Shown: positions 17,216 through 26,256 of the stretch, piece by piece | Layout: each line of letters opens with the position of its first letter | Numbering within the stretch: position 1 is the first letter of the stretch | Source: Streptomyces sp. CB02009 | GTDB taxonomy: Bacteria; Actinomycetota; Actinomycetes; Streptomycetales; Streptomycetaceae | NCBI RefSeq assembly: GCF_001905825.1 | Contig: NZ_LIVV01000013.1 | Coordinates: 62,001-126,000 of the forward strand | Direction of reading: 5' to 3' | Length of the DNA: 64,000 nt | Notes under the pieces: generated by a model | The model's database searches: none | Told to the model about the DNA's origin: nothing | Seen by the model: the letters and a program-made list of their open reading frames with translations, nothing else | Program-made: the position numbers and the translations under genes

Positions 17216-18505
17216 ATGCGCGCACAACCCGGCACGGCACGCCGCACCGTCCTCGCGGGCAGCATCGCCCTCGCCCTCCTCACCACAGCCCCCGCGGCAC
17301 ACGCCTTCAGCCAGCGCCCTCAGACTCCTCGCGGCTCCCTGGTCCTCGTGGGAGGCGGCCTGAAGGACGACAACACCCAGGTGTACGGGGAGATCATCAA
17401 GCGGGCCGGCGGCCCCTCCGCCCGCATCGGCGTCATCACCGCCGCGTCGGTCCCCGAGAGCCAGGACCCCCATGCGGGCGACCCGGACCTGTGCAGCAAC
17501 TCCGCCTGCAACGGCGCCTACTACGCCGACCTGTTCAAGCGGCACGGCGCAGCCGACGCCCAGTGGATACCCCTCGACATCGACCACGTCGCCGACGCGG
17601 ACTCCGACGCCGTGGTCGCCCAGATCAACTCCATGAGTGGCTTCTTCTTCGGCGGCGGCGACCAGTACCGCTACATCACCACCCTGCTGCACGGGGACCG
17701 GCACACCGACTCCAAGGCCCTCGCCGCCATCCGCGCCAAGCTCGCCCACGGCGCCGTCGTCGCCGGATCCTCCGCCGGAGCCCAGATCGCCTCCGGCGCC
17801 GACATGGTCAGCGGCGGCGAATCCTACGAAGGCCTGCGCGACGGCAGCGCCCCCGGCTACTACGAGGACCCCACCCGACTCGCCTACATCCCCGAAGGCG
17901 GCTTCGGCTTCCTGCGCTCCGGACTCATCGACACCCACACCGGCACATCCGGCCGCGAAGGACGGGCCCTCAGGCTCGCCGCGGACACCGGTCACGACCG
18001 CGTCTACGCCCTGGAGGAGAACACGGCCCTGGTCGTCGACCATCCCGGCACGAGTCGCGAGCACCTCACCGTGCTGGGACCCAACGGCGTCGCCGTACTC
18101 GACCTGCGCCACGCCCGTACCCGTACGGCCGCAGCCGGCTGGACCTTGCGCAACGCCCGCTACACCTATCTCACCGACAGGGACCAGTACGACGCCCGCA
18201 CCTGGGCCCCCCAGCCCGCGGCGGACAAGCGGCCCCTGACCGCCACGAACGCCGACCCCGTCCCCGCCTGCACCGACGTCTTCTACTCGGTCGCCAACCC
18301 GAACGGCACGCCGTACGCCTTCCGCACCACGGCCCGGGCTCTCGCCGCGACCCGCGCACAGAACACTGCGACCGCCAGCACGTTCGAGACCGGTCCTCGC
18401 TTCGACGTCACCTTCAGAAAGAGCGGCGGATTCTCCGCCTGGACCACCGACGGCGTCAACGCGCAGACCCTGATCGACCTGAGGATCACCATCGATCCCA
18501 GGTGA
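17216..18505 (+). CDS. Secreted cyanophycinase-like S51 peptidase
   Basis: The 429-residue protein has a signal peptide (twin Arg followed by TVLAGSIALALLTTAPAAHA, cleavage near residue 29). Its single S51 domain has GGGDQYRY (about 146-153), the nucleophile elbow AGSSAGA (Ser about 186) and YALEENTALVVD. These are the signatures of cyanophycinase (CphB/CphE), a serine hydrolase that releases beta-Asp-Arg. It lacks the PPC domain of the protein at 11461-12891, and the two are only distantly similar, so they are not a recent duplication. The position after transporter and dipeptidase genes fits an extracellular depolymerase. Start at ATG 17216, with GGAG 7 bases upstream. Confidence 0.8.
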   Translation: MRAQPGTARRTVLAGSIALALLTTAPAAHAFSQRPQTPRGSLVLVGGGLKDDNTQVYGEIIKRAGGPSARIGVITAASVPESQDPHAGDPDLCSNSACNGAYYADLFKRHGAADAQWIPLDIDHVADADSDAVVAQINSMSGFFFGGGDQYRYITTLLHGDRHTDSKALAAIRAKLAHGAVVAGSSAGAQIASGADMVSGGESYEGLRDGSAPGYYEDPTRLAYIPEGGFGFLRSGLIDTHTGTSGREGRALRLAADTGHDRVYALEENTALVVDHPGTSREHLTVLGPNGVAVLDLRHARTRTAAAGWTLRNARYTYLTDRDQYDARTWAPQPAADKRPLTATNADPVPACTDVFYSVANPNGTPYAFRTTARALAATRAQNTATASTFETGPRFDVTFRKSGGFSAWTTDGVNAQTLIDLRITIDPR

Positions 18506-18616
18506 CCGAGATCCGGACCCACGGCAGGCCTCCCGGATGCCTCCGGTGGAGGCCGGGGGCCTGCCCCGGACAGCTCGTGACACCCCCCGCGCACGCAGGA
18601 CCGAAGAGAGACACCC

Positions 18617-19480
18617 GTGGTTCCCAGCCCCATCGCCGACGACATTCGCCGCAAGCTCGGCATCCTCGCCCCCGCTGAACGGAAGGTCGCCCGCATCCTG
18701 CTCGCGTCCTATCCTTCCGCCGGATTCGAAACGGTCGCCACGATCGCCGAACGGGCCAACGTCAGCGCACCCACGGTCCTTCGCTTCGTGGCACGCCTCG
18801 GTTACACCAGCTTCCCCGACTTCCAGGCCGCCCTGCGCAAGGAACTCGACGACCGCAGTGCGTCGCCGATCTCGCTCTACGAAACCGCCGCAGACAGCGC
18901 CCACGGACAATCGACCGACGGTCTCGTGGCCTACAGCAGCACGCTCTTCACCAAAGCCCTCACCCACACCCTCACCGACATCCCACGGCACGACTTCGCC
19001 GGCGCCCTTGCCCTGCTGTCCGACCCACGCCGCCGCGTCACGCTCGTCGGAGGCAGGTTCACCCACCTCCTCGCCCGCTATCTCGGGCTGCACCTCATGC
19101 AGCTGCGCGACGACATCCGCTTCCTCCCCGACCGAGACGTGGAACGCACCTCGCTCCTGGCCGCGCTCACCAAACGCGACGTCCTCGTCATCTTCGACTA
19201 CCGGCGCTACGAGAACGACAAACTCGCCATCGCGCAGCTGGCCAAGGACAGCGGAGGCAAAGTCATCGTCTTCACAGACATGTGGCTGTCCCCCACCAGC
19301 ACACATGCCGACGTCGTGCTGTCGCACCGGGTCGACACACCTTCTCCCTACGACAGCCTGGTACCCACGCTCGCCGTCGTCGAGACCCTGGTGGCTGCTC
19401 TCGTCACAGCGCTCGGGGACGGCGCACACCGACACATGAAGCAGGGCGAGGAAACAGCGCGCCGCGTCGAACTCGTCTGA
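18617..19480 (+). CDS. MurR/RpiR family transcriptional regulator
   Basis: The 287-residue regulator has an N-terminal HTH of RpiR type (residues about 5-75, AERKVARILLASYPSAGFETVATIAERANVSAPTVLRF). A SIS domain follows (about 125-260, VTLVGGRFTHLLARYLGLHLMQL), which normally senses a phosphosugar or other small ligand. The GTG start has GAAGAGAG upstream. It lies within the rightward catabolic run, between a secreted hydrolase and a spare binding protein, so local control is likely. It is a clear paralogue of the regulator at 20518-21402. Confidence 0.9.
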   Translation: MVPSPIADDIRRKLGILAPAERKVARILLASYPSAGFETVATIAERANVSAPTVLRFVARLGYTSFPDFQAALRKELDDRSASPISLYETAADSAHGQSTDGLVAYSSTLFTKALTHTLTDIPRHDFAGALALLSDPRRRVTLVGGRFTHLLARYLGLHLMQLRDDIRFLPDRDVERTSLLAALTKRDVLVIFDYRRYENDKLAIAQLAKDSGGKVIVFTDMWLSPTSTHADVVLSHRVDTPSPYDSLVPTLAVVETLVAALVTALGDGAHRHMKQGEETARRVELV

Positions 19481-19547
19481 CGCCGCCGCGGGCCGCAGCA
19501 CGCGGCGCCCCTGCCCTCACCCGAGAGATCACCGAAGGAAGAACACC

Positions 19548-20501
19548 ATGCGATCCCACGTCGTACCGACTGCGGTCCTCACCGCCGTCGCCGCCCTTCT
19601 CGTGACCGCCTGCACCACCCAGACCGGCGAATCGGCCGCCACCGCGGCACCGGCCACTGGCCCCGTCGAGGTAATTCCCGGCCTCACCGTCAAGCCCGAC
19701 CCGAAGCTCCACGCCATGCTGCCGGAGGGTATCCGAGCCACGAAGACCGTCCGTGTCGCGACGGACATCCCCTATCCGCCCTTCGAGATGTACGAGAACG
19801 AGGGCAGCAAGCAGATCACCGGCATCGACTTCCACCTCGGGCAGGCCATCGGTGCCCGGCTGGGCGTGACGTTCGACTTCAAGGCCCAGAAGTTCGACGG
19901 AATCCTCCCCGCCGTCCAGGCCGGCAAGTTCGATGCCGTCATGTCCGCGATGACCGACAAGAAAGCACGGCAGAAGTCCGTCGACTTCGTCGACTACCTC
20001 AACGCGGGACCCGGCTGGCTCGTCGGCAAGGGCAACCCAGCCAAGATCACCGTGGTCACCGACGCATGCGGCAAGCCGGTCGGTGTACAGACCGGAACCA
20101 ACCACCAGAAGCTCCTCGAGCAGCGCCAGCAGCTCTGCAAGGCCAACGGCCTCCCGCCGATCGAGATCCTCACCTTCTCCAAGGACTCCGAGGCCCAGCT
20201 TGCCCTGCGCAGTGGCAAGGTCGTCGCTGACTACCTCGACGAGGTCACGGCCGCGTACGTCGCCGCTACGGCCGACGAAGGCAACGCCTTCTCCACGGTG
20301 ACGGGACGCGCCGCGGTCGGTGAGTACAGTGCCTCACCCATGGGAATCGGCATAGCCAAGGACCACGCCGGCCTGAAGGAGGCGGTGCAGGCCTCGCTGC
20401 AGTCGCTGATGGACGACGGCTCCTACCTGAAGATCCTGAACAAGTACAACGTCCCGAACATCGCGATCCCCGAGGCAACCGTCAACGGAGCGCTCGACTG
20501 A
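19548..20501 (+). CDS. Second ABC substrate-binding lipoprotein, paralogue of 13227-14171
   Basis: The 317-residue lipoprotein has lipobox VTAC (Cys near residue 21) and the same type 3 solute-binding motifs as the first binding protein: VRVATDIPYPPFEMYEN, FDGILPAVQAGKFDAVMSAMTD and SPMGIGIAKDH. It has no permease of its own nearby. It may feed the transporter at 14174-15894 with a second ligand, or be a duplicated receptor. RBS GAAGGAAG lies upstream of ATG 19548. It is convergent with the second RpiR gene, only 16 bp away. Confidence 0.85.
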   Translation: MRSHVVPTAVLTAVAALLVTACTTQTGESAATAAPATGPVEVIPGLTVKPDPKLHAMLPEGIRATKTVRVATDIPYPPFEMYENEGSKQITGIDFHLGQAIGARLGVTFDFKAQKFDGILPAVQAGKFDAVMSAMTDKKARQKSVDFVDYLNAGPGWLVGKGNPAKITVVTDACGKPVGVQTGTNHQKLLEQRQQLCKANGLPPIEILTFSKDSEAQLALRSGKVVADYLDEVTAAYVAATADEGNAFSTVTGRAAVGEYSASPMGIGIAKDHAGLKEAVQASLQSLMDDGSYLKILNKYNVPNIAIPEATVNGALD

Positions 20502-20517
20502 GTTCTGGCGACATCCC

Positions 20518-21402
20518 TCAGAGGAGCCCGGCGCGTCTGGCGACGGCCTCGGCATCCTTCATCCGCTGATGCGCGTCGGCGCCGAGCTCGCTCAGCGTCG
20601 CGGCGACGACGGACTCGATGAGAGCGAGGGTGGGTGTGAGGCTGTCGTAGGGGGAGTCGGAATGCACCTGGCTGGTCAGGACGACGTCGGCGTGGCTCGC
20701 CGCCGGCGACAGCCAGGGATCGGTGAAGACGATGACCTTGCCCCCACGTTCCCGTGCCAGCTCCGCGATGACGGCCTTGTCGTCCTCGTAGCGCCGGTAG
20801 TCGAAGAGGACCGTCACGTCCCGACGTGACAGCTGCGTCAAGACCGCGGCGCGCTCCACGTCCCGATCCGGAATGAAGGCGACCTGATCGCGGAACTGCA
20901 TCAGATGGAGCCCCAGATACTCCGCCAACAGGTGGGTGAAGCGCCCACCCGTGAGATGGATACGGCGACGAGGGTCACTCAGCAGCGTGACCGCGTGCCC
21001 GAACTCATGGGGAGAGATCTCGTCGAAAGTCTGAGACAACGCATGCTGCACCAGAGCCAGGGAACGCCCCGCGGCCGGATGGGTACCCTCCCCCTCCTCC
21101 GCAACGGGTGCTTCCTGGCTCCTCGCCGAACCGCCGCTCTCGTACAGAGTGATCGGTGAGGCGTGACGAGCTTCGAGCTCGGAACGCAGGGCCGCCTGCA
21201 GGTCCGGGAATCCGCGGTAGCCGAGCCGCGAAGCGCAGCGCAGCACGGTGGGGGCAGACACAGAAGCCCGGTCGGCGATGGTGGCGACCGTCTCGAAGAT
21301 CGCTGCGGGGTAACCGGCCAGCAGTACCCTCGCCACCTTGCGCTCAGCGGGGCTCAGCTCTCCGAGTCGACTGCGGATCTCGTCCGCCAGTGTGCCGCCC
21401 AT
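20518..21402 (-). CDS. MurR/RpiR family transcriptional regulator (second copy)
   Basis: The 294-residue protein has the same design as the regulator at 18617-19480. The HTH covers about residues 4-75 (SPAERKVARVLLAGYPAAIFETVATIADRASVSAPTVLRC), followed by a SIS domain. Residues 96-125 or so are an extra low-complexity linker (SGGSARSQEAPVAEEGEG). ATG 21402 follows AGGAAGG at 7 bases; the longer in-frame extension to 21576 looks non-coding. Upstream lies an ACGTTACGT element that echoes the palindrome before the transporter operon. The regulator may therefore control both itself and the operon (inference). Confidence 0.9.
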   Translation of the reverse strand: MGGTLADEIRSRLGELSPAERKVARVLLAGYPAAIFETVATIADRASVSAPTVLRCASRLGYRGFPDLQAALRSELEARHASPITLYESGGSARSQEAPVAEEGEGTHPAAGRSLALVQHALSQTFDEISPHEFGHAVTLLSDPRRRIHLTGGRFTHLLAEYLGLHLMQFRDQVAFIPDRDVERAAVLTQLSRRDVTVLFDYRRYEDDKAVIAELARERGGKVIVFTDPWLSPAASHADVVLTSQVHSDSPYDSLTPTLALIESVVAATLSELGADAHQRMKDAEAVARRAGLL

Positions 21403-21845
21403 GTCGATCCTTCCTGCACCTCGCGCCGGGTTCCTCTGTCTTTCGGTGGCGGCGGACGGAACCGGCCGCCTGGCGGAACCGCCGCGCCAACCGGCCTTCG
21501 AGCAGGCGGACCAGGCCGCCATGAGGGCTGTCCGATCGACGCCGGCTGATCGACCTTCGGTACAGGCCAAGCTCATCCGATCCTCGAATGTACCGTACGT
21601 TACGTGCTCGGGTGAAGTCCGCCGCCCCCTCCCTCCGCGGACGGAGCGTGCGTCCCCGTCACCGCACCGGAGCAGCGATCCCTTCCCTCTGACCGGTCAC
21701 CGTGGGGACGCCGCCGATCCGCCGGTCCGACCGCTCTCTGCGCCGTTCGGCCGACAGCCGTGACTCGCGGGGCGGAAGGCGGGGAAGGCGGGAAGGACAC
21801 GACGGCCAGCACATGACCCCGACCGCCGTCGGAGGAGCGAGCACC
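21403..21845. other. Divergent intergenic region, RpiR to paoA
   Basis: The 443-bp region has no convincing gene. It holds the RpiR promoter side with the ACGTTACGT element (21597-21605) and the leader of the molybdenum hydroxylase operon. Confidence 0.6.
21597..21605. promoter_or_regulatory. Shared operator-like 9-mer upstream of RpiR
   Basis: ACGTTACGT within TACCGTACGTTACGTGC is the reverse complement of the ACGTAACGT found in the palindrome region at 13119-13127. It lies about 195 bp upstream of the RpiR start. As a 9-mer match alone it is weak. The matching location before two functionally linked units makes it worth noting. Confidence 0.35.
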
Positions 21846-22409
21846 GTGGACGACGCCGCAGCCGGGAGCGAGCGCGGGACACCCCGTGACGGAACGGAGA
21901 CGTCGCACGTCTCGCTCCTGATCAACGGGACGACGCACGAGCTGAGGCTCGACAACCGCACGACCCTCCTGGACGCATTGCGCGAGCACCTGGACCTCAC
22001 CGGTACGAAGAAGGGCTGCGACCACGGCCAATGCGGCGCCTGCACCGTCCTCGTGGGCGGCCGGCGGATGAACAGCTGCCTGCTGCTCGCCGTCACCTGC
22101 GACGAGCCCGTCACCACGATCGAGGGTCTCGCCGGGCAAGGCCGCCTCCACCCCCTTCAGGAGGCGTTCGTCTCCTGCGACGCACTGCAGTGCGGCTACT
22201 GCACACCGGGCCAGATCTGCTCGGCCGTGGCCATGCTGGACGAGGCCGCCGCAGGGCACCCCTCACACGTCACGCCGCCGGAGGGGCCGGGCGGGGGCGA
22301 CCCCGGACCCCTCACTCCGGAGGAGATCCGGGAGCGGATGAGCGGCAACATCTGCCGCTGCGGCGCCTACGCCAACATCGTGGACGCCATCCTGGAGGTC
22401 GTCGCGTGA
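21846..22409 (+). CDS. Molybdenum hydroxylase [2Fe-2S] subunit (PaoA/YagT-like)
   Basis: The 187-residue electron-transfer subunit of the xanthine oxidase family has the plant-type cluster motif CDHGQCGACTVL. The second, helical cluster motif follows (CGYCTPGQ and CRCG near the C-terminus). It passes electrons from the Moco subunit to the FAD subunit. GTG 21846 is preferred because GGAGGAG lies 8 bases upstream; ATG 21813 is the alternative, with a poorer site. The Tat signal found on E. coli PaoA is absent, which implies a cytoplasmic enzyme. The stop overlaps the next start (GTGA). Confidence 0.88.
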   Translation: MDDAAAGSERGTPRDGTETSHVSLLINGTTHELRLDNRTTLLDALREHLDLTGTKKGCDHGQCGACTVLVGGRRMNSCLLLAVTCDEPVTTIEGLAGQGRLHPLQEAFVSCDALQCGYCTPGQICSAVAMLDEAAAGHPSHVTPPEGPGGGDPGPLTPEEIRERMSGNICRCGAYANIVDAILEVVA

Positions 22410-23389
22410 AGCCCTTCGGGTACCTTCGCGCCGAGCGCACCGAGGAGGCGCTCGCCGCGTACGCGGCGCACCCCGGCGCCCGCTACATCGCCGGCGGAAC
22501 CAATCTCGTCGACCTCATGAAGCTCGGAGTGGCGGACCCGGCCTTCCTCGTCGACATCGGCCGACTCCCGCTGGACGGCGTCGAGGAGACGCCGGACGGA
22601 GGCCTGCGCATCGGGGCGACCGTCCGCAACAGCGACCTGGCCGCCCATCCGCTGGTACGGAGCCGCTACACCGCGCTCTCGCAGGCACTCCTCGCAGGAG
22701 CCTCCGCGCAACTGCGCAACGCCGCCACCACCGGCGGCAACCTGCTCCAGCGCACCCGCTGCACCTACTTCCAGGACGTCTCGAAGCCCTGCAACAAACG
22801 TACGCCGGGCAGCGGCTGCCCCGCCCGTGAAGGCGTCCACCGGGACCTGGCGGTGCTCGGACACTCCGCGCGGTGCGTCGCCACCCACCCCTCGGACATG
22901 GCGGTCGCACTCGCGGCCCTCGACGCCCGCGTGCACCTCCTCGGCCCCGACGGCGAACGGACCGTACCCCTCACCGAGTTCCACCGGCTGCCCGGTGACA
23001 CGCCGGAGCACGACAGCGTCGTCCGACCCGGTGAACTCGTCACCGCGGTGACGCTCCCGCCGCCCGTCGCCGCCCACAGCGCCTACCGCAAGGCCCGCGA
23101 CCGCGCCTCGTACGCCTTCGCGCTCGTCTCCGTCGCCGCGAGCCTCACCGTCGAGGACGGAGTCGTGCGACACGCCGCCCTCGCGTTCGGCGGGGTCGCG
23201 CACGCGCCCTGGCGTGCCCGCGCGGCCGAAGAGGTCCTCAGGGGAGCGCCGGCCACGGAGGAGACGTACCGCCGCGCCGCCGCGGCGGAGCTCGCCGCGG
23301 CCGAGCCGTTGCGCGACAACGCCTTCAAGGTGCCGCTCGCCCGCGGCCTCGCCGTCCGCGTACTCACCGACCTCGCGTCCCGCCCCTGA
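22406..23389 (+). CDS. Molybdenum hydroxylase FAD subunit (PaoB/YagS-like)
   Basis: The 327-residue FAD-binding subunit has the PCMH-type flavin motif GARYIAGGTNLVDLMKL and the later TTGGNLLQRTRC. A Cys-rich insert (RTRC, PCNKRTPGSGC) matches the extra [4Fe-4S] cluster loop of PaoB. It also carries CVATHPSDMAVAL and YRKARDRASYAFALVSVAA, which closely follow PaoB. GTG 22406 overlaps the small-subunit stop. The protein accepts electrons from the Fe-S subunit; the final acceptor is not evident. Confidence 0.88.
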   Translation: MKPFGYLRAERTEEALAAYAAHPGARYIAGGTNLVDLMKLGVADPAFLVDIGRLPLDGVEETPDGGLRIGATVRNSDLAAHPLVRSRYTALSQALLAGASAQLRNAATTGGNLLQRTRCTYFQDVSKPCNKRTPGSGCPAREGVHRDLAVLGHSARCVATHPSDMAVALAALDARVHLLGPDGERTVPLTEFHRLPGDTPEHDSVVRPGELVTAVTLPPPVAAHSAYRKARDRASYAFALVSVAASLTVEDGVVRHAALAFGGVAHAPWRARAAEEVLRGAPATEETYRRAAAAELAAAEPLRDNAFKVPLARGLAVRVLTDLASRP

Positions 23390-23405
23390 GGAGCCGGCCC
23401 CCGCC

Positions 23406-25595
23406 ATGCCCATGAACCCCCCGCCCCAGGTGCCCCCCACACCCGACGAAGGACCTGCCGTCTCCCACGACCCCGCCGTCCCTCAGTACCAGGCCGTCCT
23501 TCACGACCCTGCCGTCTCCAGCGACCCCGCCGTGCGCCGTGACGCCGGCCAGAAGGTGTCCGGCACGGCGCGGTACGCAGCCGAGCACACCCCGCCCGGC
23601 TGCGTCCACGCCGTCCCCGTCCCCGCCACCGTCGCCCGGGGCAGGGTGACCGCCGTCCACGCGGACGACGTCCTGCGGCGCCCCGGCGTCCACGCCGTGC
23701 TCAGCCACACGAACGCGCCCCGTCTCGGCGAGGCCGAGGACCCGACACTGACGCTGCTCCAGACCGACCGGGTGCCGCACCGCGGCTGGTACGTCGCCCT
23801 CGTCGTCGCCGACACCCCGGAGAACGCCCGCGCCGCCGCCGAGGACCTGCGGATCGACTACGCCACCGAGGACCACGACCCGGGTCCGCCCGCCGGCCAT
23901 CCCCGCCTCTACGCACCCGAGGAGGCCAACGGCGGCCACCCGGCCCTGCGCGAACGCGGCGACTTCGACGCGGCCTTCGCCGCGTCCGCCGTCCGCGTCG
24001 ACGCCACGTACACCATGACCGCGCAGCACAACCACCCGATGGAGCCGCACGCCGCCACCGCGTGGTGGGAGGACGGCGCCCTGACCGTGTACGACTCCAG
24101 CCAGGGGGCGACGAAGGTACGGGACGTCCTCGCCCAGCTGTTCCAGGTGCCCGGTGACCGCGTCACGGTCGTGTCCGCATACGTCGGCGGCGGCTTCGGC
24201 TCCAAGGGCACCCCGCGGCCCCAGGTCGTCCTCGCCTCGATGGCCGCCCTGCACGTCGGCCGGCCCGTCAAACTGGCCCTCCCGCGCCGCGAACTCGCCG
24301 CCGTCGTCGGCCACCGGGCCCCCACGGTCCAGCGCGTCCGCATCGGAGCGAACGCCGACGGCGTGATCGACGCCCTCGCCCACGAGGTCGTCACCCAGAC
24401 CTCCACGGTCAAGGAGTTCGTCGAGCAGGCGGCCGTCCCGGCCCGCACCATGTACACCTCGCCGCACAGCCGGACGAGCCACCGTGTGGTGGCCCTGGAC
24501 GTCCCGACACCCTCATGGATGCGTGCCCCCGGCGAGGCGTCCGGCATGTACGCCCTCGAAGCGGCCATGGACGAACTCGCCGTCGCCACGGGCGTCGACC
24601 CGATCGAGCTCCGGCTGCGCAACGAGCCCGACACCGAACCCGACAGCGGCAAGCCGTTCAGCAGCAGGGGTCTCACGGACTGCCTGCGGGAAGGCGCGCG
24701 CCTCTTCGGCTGGGAGGGGCGCGACCCGCGGCCGGGAGTACGACGGGCCGGCGACCGGCTGACCGGCACCGGAGTGGCCGCGTCGACCTACCCGTACCTC
24801 CTGAGCCCCTCGTCGGCCTCCGCGCACGCCGCGCCGGACGGCACGCACCTCGTACGGCTCGCCGCCACGGACATCGGAACCGGGGCCAGGACCGTCCTCG
24901 CCGGGATCGCCGCGGAGGCGCTCGCCGTGCCACCGGCCTCGGTACGCGTGGAGCTCGGGAGCAGCGCGCTGCCGCGGGCCCCTCTGGCGGGCGGCTCCTC
25001 GGGCACCTCGTCCTGGGGCTGGGCCGTCCACAAGGCCTGCACGGTCCTGGCCGGCATGCTGCGCGCGCACTCCGGCCCCCTGCCGCCCGAGGGCCTCACC
25101 GCCCGGGTGGACACCACAGAGGAGGCCGGCCGGGAATCCCCGTACGCACGGCACGCGTTCGGTGCGCAGTTCGCGGAGGTCGACGTGGACTCCGTGACGG
25201 GGGAGGTGCGGGTCCGGCGTCTGCTCGGGGTCTTCGCGGCGGGCCGGGTGCTCAGTGGACGCACCGCGCGCTCCCAGTTCATCGGCGGCATGACCATGGG
25301 ACTGGGCATGGCGCTGACCGAGAGCAGCACGCTCGACCCCGCGTTCGGCGACTTCGCGGAACGGGACCTGGCCTCCTACCACGTCCCCGTCTGCGCCGAT
25401 GTGCAGGCGGTCGAGGCGCACTGGCTCGCCGAGGAGGATCCCCACCTCAACCCCATGGGCGGCAAGGGGATCGGGGAGATCGGCATCGTGGGGACGGCGG
25501 CCGCGATCGCGAACGCCGTGCACCACGCGACAGGCGTACGGCTGCGGGAGCTGCCCCTGACCCCGGACCGGCTGATTCCGCACCTGCCCGGCTGA
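23406..25595 (+). CDS. Molybdenum hydroxylase catalytic subunit (PaoC/YagR-like)
   Basis: The 729-residue molybdopterin-binding subunit oxidises its substrate, an aldehyde in PaoABC. Visible motifs are GGGFGSKG, substrate-channel MRAPGEASG and the late GGKGIGEIGIVGTAAAIANAV, where the conserved catalytic Glu of the family (GE) is present. The N-terminal 40 residues are Pro/Asp-rich and repetitive (HDPAV, SDPAV), without a known role. ATG 23406 follows GAGGAG at about 11 bases. A hairpin terminator follows at 25613. The substrate cannot be read from sequence; no Moco maturation gene is adjacent. Confidence 0.88.
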   Translation: MPMNPPPQVPPTPDEGPAVSHDPAVPQYQAVLHDPAVSSDPAVRRDAGQKVSGTARYAAEHTPPGCVHAVPVPATVARGRVTAVHADDVLRRPGVHAVLSHTNAPRLGEAEDPTLTLLQTDRVPHRGWYVALVVADTPENARAAAEDLRIDYATEDHDPGPPAGHPRLYAPEEANGGHPALRERGDFDAAFAASAVRVDATYTMTAQHNHPMEPHAATAWWEDGALTVYDSSQGATKVRDVLAQLFQVPGDRVTVVSAYVGGGFGSKGTPRPQVVLASMAALHVGRPVKLALPRRELAAVVGHRAPTVQRVRIGANADGVIDALAHEVVTQTSTVKEFVEQAAVPARTMYTSPHSRTSHRVVALDVPTPSWMRAPGEASGMYALEAAMDELAVATGVDPIELRLRNEPDTEPDSGKPFSSRGLTDCLREGARLFGWEGRDPRPGVRRAGDRLTGTGVAASTYPYLLSPSSASAHAAPDGTHLVRLAATDIGTGARTVLAGIAAEALAVPPASVRVELGSSALPRAPLAGGSSGTSSWGWAVHKACTVLAGMLRAHSGPLPPEGLTARVDTTEEAGRESPYARHAFGAQFAEVDVDSVTGEVRVRRLLGVFAAGRVLSGRTARSQFIGGMTMGLGMALTESSTLDPAFGDFAERDLASYHVPVCADVQAVEAHWLAEEDPHLNPMGGKGIGEIGIVGTAAAIANAVHHATGVRLRELPLTPDRLIPHLPG

Positions 25596-25612
25596 CACCC
25601 GTCCCGGCCACG

Positions 25613-25640
25613 GGCCCGTGCGGCCTCCCGCGCACGGGCC
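25613..25640 (+). terminator. Hairpin after the molybdenum hydroxylase operon
   Basis: A perfect 10-bp stem (GGCCCGTGCG / CGCACGGGCC) with an 8-base loop lies 17 bp after the stop. It is followed by GGCCCTTTGC, the nearest thing to a T-run here. Confidence 0.7.
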
Positions 25641-25709
25641 GGCCCTTTGCTCGCTCCGTCGATCGGCGTGGCCGCGCTGATGCCGACGTGAAATGCCTAC
25701 GCTCGTCGT

Positions 25710-26024
25710 ATGACCGAGAGTGAGATCCAGCTCAAGGCGATCGCGGCGCTCACCGCCCTGCGCGGGGGAGTCGCCCAGGACTACGTCTCCGACCTCCTCG
25801 GAGAGGTCATTCCGACGCGGTTCCTGGTTCCCGACACCGACGACGCGGTGGAGGTGGGGGCGGCGGTGCTGACACAGCTCACCGGGCCGGTCAGCGCTCT
25901 GGTCCGCGGGTTCATCCTCGCCTTCGAGACGGTCGCCGACGCGTACGACCAGACGGAGACCGGAGAACCCACCGAACAGATCCTGCAGGCCCTTGCCCTG
26001 GAGATCGCGAGCGACACCGAGTGA
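25710..26024 (+). CDS. Small acidic hypothetical protein
   Basis: The 104-residue, mostly helical acidic protein (MTESEIQLKAIAALTALRG...) has no Cys and no membrane segment. I recognise no family. No ribosome site precedes ATG 25710, and a TACGCTCGT stretch ends just before it. It may therefore be read from a leaderless transcript, which is common in Streptomyces. It lies alone between the molybdenum hydroxylase terminator and the convergent histidine kinase gene. Confidence 0.6.
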   Translation: MTESEIQLKAIAALTALRGGVAQDYVSDLLGEVIPTRFLVPDTDDAVEVGAAVLTQLTGPVSALVRGFILAFETVADAYDQTETGEPTEQILQALALEIASDTE

Positions 26025-26256
26025 GCGGCCTCCGGGCCACGGGCGGCCTCACGCGTCGCCCACGCCTCCGGGTGGGCCCCGGGCTCCGGCGTTGACGAAC
26101 CAGTGGATGGAACACCCTCCCCGTGCAGACGTCTGCGGCCTTCCGCGATACCCGTCCCGCCTGGTGACCCCGGTCCCAACCCGTTCGGCCCGTCCCCGGT
26201 ACGGCCTCCTGCCGGGCGGGGCTTTCGGGAGGGGGCCGGCTACTTCTCCATGCCCA

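Noticed and set aside
16442..19501. 1019-residue open frame on the minus strand
   Set aside because: It lies opposite the M20, cyanophycinase and RpiR genes, all of which have clear motifs; the antisense product has none.
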